Origin: JAZLFH01 sp045615705
Lineage (GTDB): Bacteria > Bacillota > Clostridia > UMGS1883
NCBI GenBank assembly: GCA_045615705.1
Contig: JAZLFH010000036.1
Location: forward strand, 1-14,318
Direction of reading: 5' to 3'
DNA length: 14,318 nucleotides
Part shown: one piece after another, positions 6,116 through 12,618 of the stretch
Layout: each line of letters starts with the position of its first letter
Position numbering within the stretch: position 1 is the first letter of the stretch
The notes under the pieces: model-generated
Seen by the model: the letters and a program-made list of their open reading frames with translations, nothing else
Told to the model about the DNA's origin: nothing
Database searches by the model: none
Translations under genes and position numbers: made by a program

Positions 6116-7206
6116 GCTATTGCTTTTGCCAATAACGGCGGCACAGCGTTACCAATTTGCTGATATTGAGATAAGTTCTTTTCCCATGACATAGTGGTTC
6201 TTTTTCCACAGAAAATATATGTATCGGGAAAAGACTGTAACCTCGCGCCTTCTCTGGCAGTATAGTTTCTGTCCAAATACGGATGAATAAAATTGCTTTG
6301 GAAACTTGCGGGAACGGTGGGAGAGGGTTTGTCCGGGTATGGCCTCATATTGTTTTGAGAATATACTTTTCCACTAACTTTAGAAGCGTCGCCACGTTGT
6401 CTTTGCTGGAATTCTTGGTCTACATCAGCAACTGATTCTCCCCAACGAATATGGGAAAATCTTTCAACAAGACGAGCGGTATGTCTCATCGTAATATGGT
6501 TATATACCGTTGAACTTCCGGCTCTAATCCACTTTTGATAATCATTTTGCGGTGCACATTTGTACTCTTGAAGTTCGGTTCCTTCACCCGCTTTTAATTG
6601 CGGGAGATCCATAATCGCCTGCTCAATGGTGATTTGTTTTTCTCCAAATGTAAAACCCTTTGGCTCGACTTTCTCCTTATCGTAAGGAATATCGTTTCGC
6701 AAGCCAATGAAAAACACCCTTACTCGGCTTTGAGGAACACCGAATTCCGCAGCATTTAATGTGTAAATGTTAACTGTGTAGCCCGCTCCGGAAAATTCGT
6801 TAATTATCAGATCTTTTACATTTTCATCGTTTTTTGTTTTCATGGAAAGAATTCCTGTAACATTTTCCATTACAAAAAAACGGGGCTTAAAATGCTTTAC
6901 AAACCGAACAAACTCCATAAACAAACTGTTTCTTGGGTCTTTTTTATCACGATTTCCACTCAATGAGAAGCCCTGACAGGGGGGACCACCTATAATACCG
7001 TCGATATCTACTGGTCCATCAAAAAAAGCGTTCAGGTCTGTGATTTGAGTAATATCATTTGTTATTACTTTAGTGTTTGGGTGGTTTTTTTTATATGTTT
7101 CCGATGCCCATTCATCTTTTTCTACTGCAAGCGGGATATTATATCCGGCCATTTCAAACCCGGTACTCAATCCTCCGCAACCAGCAAATAAGTCAATTAC
7201 ATTCAT
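6088..7206 (-). CDS. DNA (cytosine-5-)-methyltransferase, modification subunit of the type II system
   Basis: 372-residue C5-cytosine methyltransferase that would use SAM to protect the host's recognition sites. Motif I DLFAGCGGLSTGF (5-17), motif IV GGPPCQGFS with nucleophile Cys77, motif VI ENV (114-116), motif VIII QSRVR (159-163), a target-recognition region roughly 175-310, then REGARLQSFPD (318-328) and motif X GNAVP (352-356) are all present, so it looks intact and active. GGAGGG lies 6 bp upstream of ATG (7204-7206). The start overlaps the stop of the upstream Xre gene as ATGA. It converges on the endonuclease gene. Only one methyltransferase is present, which fits a symmetric target better than an asymmetric Bpu10I-like one. 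Confidence 0.95.
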   Translation of the reverse strand: MNVIDLFAGCGGLSTGFEMAGYNIPLAVEKDEWASETYKKNHPNTKVITNDITQITDLNAFFDGPVDIDGIIGGPPCQGFSLSGNRDKKDPRNSLFMEFVRFVKHFKPRFFVMENVTGILSMKTKNDENVKDLIINEFSGAGYTVNIYTLNAAEFGVPQSRVRVFFIGLRNDIPYDKEKVEPKGFTFGEKQITIEQAIMDLPQLKAGEGTELQEYKCAPQNDYQKWIRAGSSTVYNHITMRHTARLVERFSHIRWGESVADVDQEFQQRQRGDASKVSGKVYSQNNMRPYPDKPSPTVPASFQSNFIHPYLDRNYTAREGARLQSFPDTYIFCGKRTTMSWEKNLSQYQQIGNAVPPLLAKAIAKSIADYLV

Positions 7207-7433
7207 AGTGATCCCTCCGAAGCGGATTTATGCCATTCTTTTTCAATTTCCGAAAAAGAAACACTATAGCAGTCGCAAAATCCTTTTATTCCTTTCATCG
7301 CGGAAATGTTAGGACGAACTTTTCCTGTTTCCCAACGATTAATTGTAGCTACAGACACTTTCAGCTCCTTGGCGAAAGCTTCTTGAGAAAGAAACAAACT
7401 TTCTCGCAATTCTTTAATTCTTACAGAAAGCAT
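7203..7433 (-). CDS. Xre-family regulator coupled to the methyltransferase
   Basis: 76-residue protein with a helix-turn-helix: ELRESLFLSQEAFAKEL, then VSVATINRWETGKVRP (about 26-41), typical of Cro/CI-like regulators. It is probably a repressor or autoregulator of the methyltransferase operon, whose ATG overlaps its stop. The frame is open further upstream to 7643, but a good promoter (7468-7495) lies inside that extension and GGAGG sits 10 bp before the ATG at 7431-7433, so the short form is chosen. The C-terminal tail (SFSEIEKEWHKS) is acidic and basic and follows no known domain. Exact operator and target are unknown. Confidence 0.82.
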   Translation of the reverse strand: MLSVRIKELRESLFLSQEAFAKELKVSVATINRWETGKVRPNISAMKGIKGFCDCYSVSFSEIEKEWHKSASEGSL

Positions 7434-7467
7434 ATCGCTGTAACCTCCTTGTAAAATTACACTCAAT

Positions 7468-7495
7468 ATTATACCATATACCCCGCACTTTTCAA
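7468..7495 (-). promoter_or_regulatory. Promoter of the Xre-methyltransferase operon
   Basis: On the minus strand TTGAAA (7490-7495), 16-bp spacer, TATAAT (7468-7473), 34 bp ahead of the Xre ATG. The spacer contains GGTATATGG, next to TATAAT, a possible weak dyad for autoregulation. From 7496 to 7638 I see no gene or convincing signal. Confidence 0.7.
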
Positions 7496-7638
7496 TAGGT
7501 TTTGGAAAGTCTGTAAAAATATCAAGTCTACAAGGCATATACCTTCCAAATGAATGTGCTACGTTAGTAAACTCCCCCATTGAAACGAAGGGACGAAATT
7601 TAACGATTGCCCTCATTTTGTTACAATTACCCATTTTA

Positions 7639-7680
7639 TTCATAAAAAAAGCTACCCAAAGGATATCTTTTTTTTATGAA
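7639..7680. repeat. 12-bp inverted repeat beside the right flanking repeat
   Basis: TTCATAAAAAAA (7639-7650) pairs with TTTTTTTATGAA (7669-7680) around an 18-nt loop that has a short CC/GG core. No rightward gene precedes it, so it is unlikely to be an ordinary terminator. It abuts the 7679-7709 direct repeat and may mark an element boundary or an old terminator. Confidence 0.45.
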
Positions 7681-7709
7681 TAAATCGGGGGGACCAAAAG
7701 CTAAGAGGG
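7679..7709 (+). repeat. Flanking direct repeat of the restriction-modification module, right copy
   Basis: The partner of 4718-4749: AATAAATCG, then GGGGGGACCAAAAGC, then TAAGAGGG, with two substitutions and one missing C relative to the left copy. It lies just upstream of the glycosyltransferase promoter. Confidence 0.65.
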
Positions 7710-7731
7710 AAAGAATGCAGCGATTTTCATA

Positions 7732-7760
7732 TTGTTTTTCCCGTATATATGTGATAGTAT
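7732..7760 (+). promoter_or_regulatory. Promoter of the membrane glycosyltransferase gene
   Basis: TTGTTT (7732-7737), 17-bp spacer, TAGTAT (7755-7760), 30 bp before the start codon. A moderate match with ideal spacing. Confidence 0.5.
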
Positions 7761-7790
7761 ATTTTAAAAGATTACTCAGGGGGTTAAAAA

Positions 7791-9137
7791 ATGCTTGAAA
7801 TACTCTCAAAAAGCCACGAAAAAAGCATTAATAACGGCAAGATAAAAACAGAAAATACGCTTAAAATTACGGCAATTATTTGTGCAATTATAATGCTTGT
7901 TGCTCAAATTATTCTCTTGTTTACATTTAAAGGAGAGCAAATAAGCGACTCCAAAACATATCTCAGACTTGCAAAAGAAGTGGCGGAAAAAGGCAGACTT
8001 TATCCCGGAACCGACAATTTAAAAGATGTATATATATTCGGCAACGGATTTGTAAATCTTTTGGGACTGGTAATCAAATTAACAAATGGCATAGAAGGTA
8101 TGTTCATTTTAAACATTGTGTTTTCGTGGACGATACTTTTCTGCATTTTATACATATTAAAGAAAAACTTTAATGAAAAAAGCGTTTTGTACATCTTTAC
8201 AATACTTTTTTGTCTGCTTAACACTTTTTGGAGCGAAGTTGTTTTACTGAGAACGGAGATGCCTTTTACTGCGGTTGCATTTTTGGGAATGGCGGTTTTA
8301 TACAGCAATAAAAAATATGCTCCGTTTTTGAGCGGAATTCTTTTTGCACTTGCAAACTGGATAAGACCGCTGGGACTCCCGCTTATTCTTGGAGCAATTT
8401 TTGTTTTGATTTATCAGAACAAAAAAATAAAAGATATAATTAAGGTTTTGGTAAGTTTCGTGCTTGTAATTGTAATTATCGGCTCTTTGACATATTTAAA
8501 CTGCGGGAAATTCATATATCAATCGGAAACTCTGGGCGTAAATCTCTTAATGTCGGCAAATGACAATGCGGACGGCAGTTACATGGATATAATGCAAGAG
8601 GGCGAAGCGGGGTATATTGAGCCGGAAGAAAGACAAAGTATGATATACTCGGATTACAACAGCCACTTTATGAAGTTGTCAATCAATTGGATAAAAAAAC
8701 ATCCAATAAAGTATTTATCGCAAATTCCAAAAAAAATGTTTTACCTTTACATAACGGAAACTTACTCGGGAACAAGTTATTTTGATAACAAACTTGCAAC
8801 GGGAGGAATTGACTACATTTATTCGGTCGCAAAAAAAATAAAAGGCACATCAAATGAAAAACTTACATTTGGCGATATTTTAATAATTACAGACCAACTG
8901 TGGTATATGTTTATTGCAGTGATGTTTTTTGTCGGCATATTTGTTGCGATTAAGAATAACAGATGGCGGTTTATGTTGCCGTTTTGGGTATTTATGCTAA
9001 TTGGAACGGGAATAAATATGATAGTTGTCGGAGGTGCGAGATATCATTTTGTTTATCTCCCGATTATGATACTTGGAGGAGCCATCGGAATAAACAATAT
9101 TATCTGCACAAATCAAATTACCGGCACAGAGGATTAA
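7791..9137 (+). CDS. Polytopic membrane glycosyltransferase, GT-C type (GT39/ArnT-like)
   Basis: 448-residue integral membrane protein with about 9-11 hydrophobic segments. After the first membrane helix (about 25-46) comes a luminal or extracytoplasmic loop with SDSKTY (52-57), where Asp53 is placed like the catalytic acidic residue of GT-C enzymes, then YIFGNGF (81-87), reminiscent of the conserved proline/glycine loop after it. Such enzymes move sugars from lipid-phosphate donors to proteins, teichoic acids or polysaccharides on the outer membrane face. A large outer domain (about 245-345) is rich in polar residues. GGGGG lies 7 bp before ATG. It is monocistronic and converges on the transporter at the 9198-9230 hairpin. 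The acceptor is unknown; an O-antigen-ligase-like role is a less likely alternative. Confidence 0.7.
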   Translation: MLEILSKSHEKSINNGKIKTENTLKITAIICAIIMLVAQIILLFTFKGEQISDSKTYLRLAKEVAEKGRLYPGTDNLKDVYIFGNGFVNLLGLVIKLTNGIEGMFILNIVFSWTILFCILYILKKNFNEKSVLYIFTILFCLLNTFWSEVVLLRTEMPFTAVAFLGMAVLYSNKKYAPFLSGILFALANWIRPLGLPLILGAIFVLIYQNKKIKDIIKVLVSFVLVIVIIGSLTYLNCGKFIYQSETLGVNLLMSANDNADGSYMDIMQEGEAGYIEPEERQSMIYSDYNSHFMKLSINWIKKHPIKYLSQIPKKMFYLYITETYSGTSYFDNKLATGGIDYIYSVAKKIKGTSNEKLTFGDILIITDQLWYMFIAVMFFVGIFVAIKNNRWRFMLPFWVFMLIGTGINMIVVGGARYHFVYLPIMILGGAIGINNIICTNQITGTED

Positions 9138-9197
9138 AAAATATTAACGGACTAAGTATTAAAATTTTAATTATTTCGTGTTGATGCATATATCATA

Positions 9198-9230
9198 AAA
9201 TGGGGTGTCGCATTTTGCGACACCCCATTT
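9198..9230. terminator. Bidirectional terminator between convergent genes
   Basis: A perfect 15-bp stem (9198-9212 against 9216-9230, AAATGGGGTGTCGCA) with a TTT loop. It lies 60 bp past the glycosyltransferase stop and 12 bp past the transporter stop. T-rich on both sides, clearest (TTTTATGA) on the minus strand. Confidence 0.85.
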
Positions 9231-9242
9231 AAGTATTGAATT

Positions 9243-10667
9243 TTATTTTAAAATATTATCAAACAAGCCGAAACTGTTTAAAAAAATAGCAATTAAAATT
9301 ATCGGGCAGATATACTTTGTCATTACAGAGTATAAGCCACGCCGAGTGAATTTTTCGCCGTTTCTTGTAACCTCGTCTGCAATTTTTTTTATGCCGACAA
9401 ACCAACCGACTAAAATACAGGTGGCAGCTGATACAATCGGCATCAAAAGATTATTTGCAATATAATCGAGGAGATCGAGAACTTGTGCGTGCGTGCCGTT
9501 TGGCAACATTATATCAAAGTACAGTGCATTATAACCAAGACAGGTAATAAGACCGATAATTGCACTTATAATAAGGGTTATTGTTGCGGCAACGGATCTT
9601 TTTAAATTAAATCTGTCCATAATCATGGAAACGATTGCTTCCATGATGGAAATTGAAGATGTGATTGCCGCAAATATTACCAAGAAGAAGAACAAAACTC
9701 CGATAATATTTCCGAAGGTACCCATGGCATTAAATACTTGCGGAAGAGCAATAAACATAAGCGAAGGACCCGCTTTTGAAAGCCCGTCATTACCTAAAAA
9801 GCAGAATACGGCAGGGACCATAATAAGCCCTGAAAAAAGTGCAACACCGGTATCAAAAATTTCAATTTCTTTTACGGATTTGAGCAAACTTGACTTTCTG
9901 TTTGAATATGAGCCGTAAGTAATCATAATACCCATTGCGATTGACATTGAATAGAAAAGTTGTCCCGCGGCATCTAAAAATGTTCTTAAAAATTTTAATA
10001 CGGTCATTCCCTCAAAATTAGGTGTGAGATAAATTTTTAATCCGTCAAGTGCGGTTCTCCCGCTGAGAGAGTCTTTTAATGTTAATGAATACGCCGAGAT
10101 AAATAAAATAAGGATAATAAGAATCGGCATAAGAATTTTTGAACATTTTTCAATCCCTTTATCTACGCCCAAATAAACGAAAACGGCAGTCAAACCCATA
10201 AATAATAAAAACCAAAAAACGCTCGGTAATTGAAAAATTCCGTTTGTGTTAAGACCGATAACATTATGAAAAAATCCGCCGGTCGAATCTACTGCCATAG
10301 AGCCGTTCCCTATCAGGTAAGTGTAAGTATATTTAAAAACCCAACCGCCGATAACAGAGTAATACGGCAAAATTATCATTGGAACGGCTAATTCGAAATA
10401 GCCTATCCAAGCAGATTTTTTATTAAGTTCCATAAATGCGTTTATCGGACTTTTGCCGGTTTTTCTTCCTATTGCTATTTCGGTGGTCAAAAGAGAGAAA
10501 CCAAATGTAAATGCCAAAAATATATAAATAAAAATAAACAGTCCGCCACCGTTTTTTGCCGCCAAGTATGGAAATCTCCACAGGTTTCCCAGACCAACAG
10601 CACTCCCCGCCGCCGATAACACAAATCCGATACGGCTTTTAAAACTGCCGCGATTCTTATCGTGCAT
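9243..10667 (-). CDS. Sodium-dependent transporter, neurotransmitter:sodium symporter (NSS/SNF) family
   Basis: 474-residue membrane symporter of the LeuT fold that would couple sodium entry to uptake of an amino acid or similar solute. The hallmark GSAVGLGNLWRFPY (21-34) in TM1, with its unwound sodium/substrate site, is intact, followed by NGGGLFIFIY (39-48) and about 11-12 hydrophobic helices. This is the size of bacterial NSS proteins such as MhsT and TnaT. Substrate cannot be told from sequence here. GGAGG lies 10 bp before ATG (10665-10667), and the start fits the conserved N-terminal SRIGFVLSAAGSAVG. It is divergent from the STAS-kinase operon; the 239 bp between are A/T-rich, with only a weak minus-strand promoter candidate near 10690-10730. 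Confidence 0.92.
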   Translation of the reverse strand: MHDKNRGSFKSRIGFVLSAAGSAVGLGNLWRFPYLAAKNGGGLFIFIYIFLAFTFGFSLLTTEIAIGRKTGKSPINAFMELNKKSAWIGYFELAVPMIILPYYSVIGGWVFKYTYTYLIGNGSMAVDSTGGFFHNVIGLNTNGIFQLPSVFWFLLFMGLTAVFVYLGVDKGIEKCSKILMPILIILILFISAYSLTLKDSLSGRTALDGLKIYLTPNFEGMTVLKFLRTFLDAAGQLFYSMSIAMGIMITYGSYSNRKSSLLKSVKEIEIFDTGVALFSGLIMVPAVFCFLGNDGLSKAGPSLMFIALPQVFNAMGTFGNIIGVLFFFLVIFAAITSSISIMEAIVSMIMDRFNLKRSVAATITLIISAIIGLITCLGYNALYFDIMLPNGTHAQVLDLLDYIANNLLMPIVSAATCILVGWFVGIKKIADEVTRNGEKFTRRGLYSVMTKYICPIILIAIFLNSFGLFDNILK

Positions 10668-10819
10668 ACTATAACACCCTCCATAAAATATTACACTGTA
10701 TTTTATATTAAAATTTATAAAATTGCAATGCGTAACAACCTAATAATGAACATTTTTTTAAGAACTATGATAATTTTTCCAAAAAGTCGCAGTAAATATC
10801 ATTCAGAAACATAAAACAG

Positions 10820-10847
10820 TTGATTTTTTATAAATATGTGATATAAT
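10820..10847 (+). promoter_or_regulatory. Promoter of the STAS-kinase operon
   Basis: TTGATT (10820-10825), 16-bp spacer, TATAAT (10842-10847), giving a leader of about 50 nt before the AGGAG and ATG at 10907. The leader shows no riboswitch that I recognise. Confidence 0.65.
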
Positions 10848-10906
10848 GTAGTCTATACAATTGTAAATGATAATATTAAGTTGACAAAATTTTAGGAGTG
10901 AATATA

Positions 10907-12091
10907 ATGAATTTGGAATTTGTGGTTGATAATGGGGTTCTTACCATTAAACTTTCAGGAAGGGTTGACTCAACAAACAATCAGAAAGTTGAGGAGAATA
11001 TTTCTGAAATACTTTCGCAGAATTCTGCAAATGAAGTTATAATTGATGCAGGTGATCTTGAATACATATCAAGTGCCGGACTTAGAATAATGTTGCGTCT
11101 TAAAAAGGCAAACTCAAATTTTAAAATTATCAATGTAAAAAGTGATGTCTATGAAATTTTTGAAATGACGGGCTTCACTGAGATTATGGATATAAAAAAA
11201 GCATACAGAGTTGTAGATGTTGACGGTTGCGAGATAATCGGCGAGGGTTCAAACGGTATCGTGTACCGTTTAGATCCGGATACTGTAATAAAGGTTTACA
11301 GAAATCCCGACTGTATTGATGAAATAACAAGAGAGAGGGAACTTTCAAAAAGAACTTTTGTATACGGAATACCTACTGCCATACCGTATGATGTTGTAAG
11401 AGTAGGTGATGGGTTCGGTGCGGTTTTTGAACTTTTAAATGCGGAATCCTTTGCAAAAGTTGCACGGAATGAACCGGAAAAACTTTCTTCTCTTGTTGAC
11501 GAATTTGTAAAATTGTTAAAGCAGATTCATTCTATTGAAGATAAAAACGGCGATCTCCCGAAAATGAAAGAAGTAGCACTCGGTTGGGCAAACGATTTGA
11601 AGGATGAACTTGACAAAGGTTCCTTTGAAAAACTTGTACAACTTATTGAAAATGTTAAAGACAGTAATACTCTTTTACACGGCGACTATCATTTCAAGAA
11701 TGTTATGCTTCAAAACGGAGAAGTACTTTTAATAGACCTTGACACACTCTGTGTCGGAAATCCTGTGTTTGAAATGGCTTCCGTTTACCTTGCAAATGTA
11801 GGATTCGGAGAATTGAATAAGCAAAAAAGCGAGGAGTTTATGGGGCTTTCGTCCTCATGCATGAAAACAATTTGGCAGTTGACGGTTAAAGGTTATTGTG
11901 AAATTGACGACCAAGAAAAACTTGATGATTATGAGAATAAGGCAAGAGTAATTGCATATACGAGGCTTCTTCGAAGGACAATAAAGAGAAAAACCGAAGG
12001 TGCGGATGCTATCTTGAATCTTAAAAATAAACTTATAGAAGTAATATCTCAAGTAGATTCTTTAGATATGAGTATAGGAGGTACAAAATGA
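10907..12091 (+). CDS. STAS domain fused to an aminoglycoside-phosphotransferase-like kinase
   Basis: 394 residues from the ATG at 10907, which has AGGAG 8 bp upstream; the GTG at 10898 sits on the ribosome-binding site and is rejected. Residues 1-98 are a STAS (anti-sigma-factor-antagonist) domain with YISSAGLR (53-60) carrying the phosphoacceptor-type serine (Ser55 or Ser56). Residues 105-345 are an APH-like kinase: glycine loop IGEGSNGIVYR (111-121), Lys129 in VIKVY, catalytic HGDYHFKN (258-265, Asp260 and Asn265) and metal-binding IDLDT (276-280, Asp277). The kinase half resembles the TIGR02172 family as I recall it, whose role is unknown. An alpha-helical tail follows. It probably phosphorylates its own or the neighbour's STAS serine, or a small molecule sensed by STAS; this is inference. 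Stop and next start overlap. Confidence 0.85.
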   Translation: MNLEFVVDNGVLTIKLSGRVDSTNNQKVEENISEILSQNSANEVIIDAGDLEYISSAGLRIMLRLKKANSNFKIINVKSDVYEIFEMTGFTEIMDIKKAYRVVDVDGCEIIGEGSNGIVYRLDPDTVIKVYRNPDCIDEITRERELSKRTFVYGIPTAIPYDVVRVGDGFGAVFELLNAESFAKVARNEPEKLSSLVDEFVKLLKQIHSIEDKNGDLPKMKEVALGWANDLKDELDKGSFEKLVQLIENVKDSNTLLHGDYHFKNVMLQNGEVLLIDLDTLCVGNPVFEMASVYLANVGFGELNKQKSEEFMGLSSSCMKTIWQLTVKGYCEIDDQEKLDDYENKARVIAYTRLLRRTIKRKTEGADAILNLKNKLIEVISQVDSLDMSIGGTK

Positions 12092-12384
12092 ATATTATTA
12101 AAAATGTTGAAGGAAAAAAACTTATAATCAATGTTGCGGGCAGACTTGATACGACAACGGCACCGGAACTTGAAAAGTCAATCGCCGAAAGCATTGATGA
12201 GATTGATGAAATGGTAATTGACTTTAAAGAACTCGATTATATTTCGTCAGCAGGACTTAGAGTCCTTTTATCTACTCAAAAGAGCATGGCGAAAAAAAGC
12301 GGACTTTCCATACTTAATGTGAATGACACAATAAAAGAAGTTTTTGAAATAACAGGTTTTGACAGCATACTTACAATAAAGTAA
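12088..12384 (+). CDS. Stand-alone STAS domain protein (anti-anti-sigma factor-like)
   Basis: 98-residue single STAS domain. The core DYISSAGLRVLL (50-61) has Ser53 and Ser54 at the position phosphorylated in SpoIIAA and RsbV. It is closely similar to the N-terminal domain of the preceding gene: both share the IKLSGR/INVAGR strand, YISSAGLR, ILNV/IINV, and E(I/V)FE-(M/I)TGF near the end. This suggests an internal duplication, with one copy fused to a kinase. AGGAGG lies 6 bp before the ATG, which overlaps the preceding stop (ATGA), so it is translated in a fixed ratio with the kinase. No GHKL-type anti-sigma kinase or sigma factor gene is in the window. Its partner is unknown. Confidence 0.88.
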   Translation: MNIIKNVEGKKLIINVAGRLDTTTAPELEKSIAESIDEIDEMVIDFKELDYISSAGLRVLLSTQKSMAKKSGLSILNVNDTIKEVFEITGFDSILTIK

Positions 12385-12491
12385 AGAAAAATTCACTTGC
12401 ATAAATGGTATTTACGATAAGATGCATTATTATACTCAATCTTACTGCCACTTTCCAAACTTAGGATAGTAAAATTTCACATATTAAAAGC

Positions 12492-12530
12492 GACATAGCC
12501 GGTTTTAATGTAACCGGCTATGTCATTTTT
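12492..12530 (+). terminator. Terminator of the STAS-kinase operon
   Basis: A perfect 13-bp stem (12492-12504 against 12512-12524, GACATAGCCGGTT) with a 7-nt loop, followed by ATTTTTTG. It lies 107 bp after the STAS stop. The rest of 12385-12618 shows no gene. Confidence 0.9.
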
Positions 12531-12618
12531 TGTTTTATGATGCAGGCTTATAATCCTATATATCGGATGATAATATCATCAAGTTTTCCTGCTCGCAAAA
12601 ATATAATTACTGTTTAGT

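Noticed and set aside
7434..7643. N-terminal extension of the methyltransferase-side Xre regulator to 146 residues
   Set aside because: The extension contains a TTGAAA-N16-TATAAT promoter and the extra residues resemble no domain; a GGAGG-linked ATG at 7433 begins exactly at the helix-turn-helix domain.
10881..10908. TTGACA-N16-TATAAT just at the STAS-kinase start
   Set aside because: Its -10 overlaps the ATG and the spacer is the ribosome-binding site, so a transcript would begin inside the gene. The promoter at 10820-10847 is better placed.
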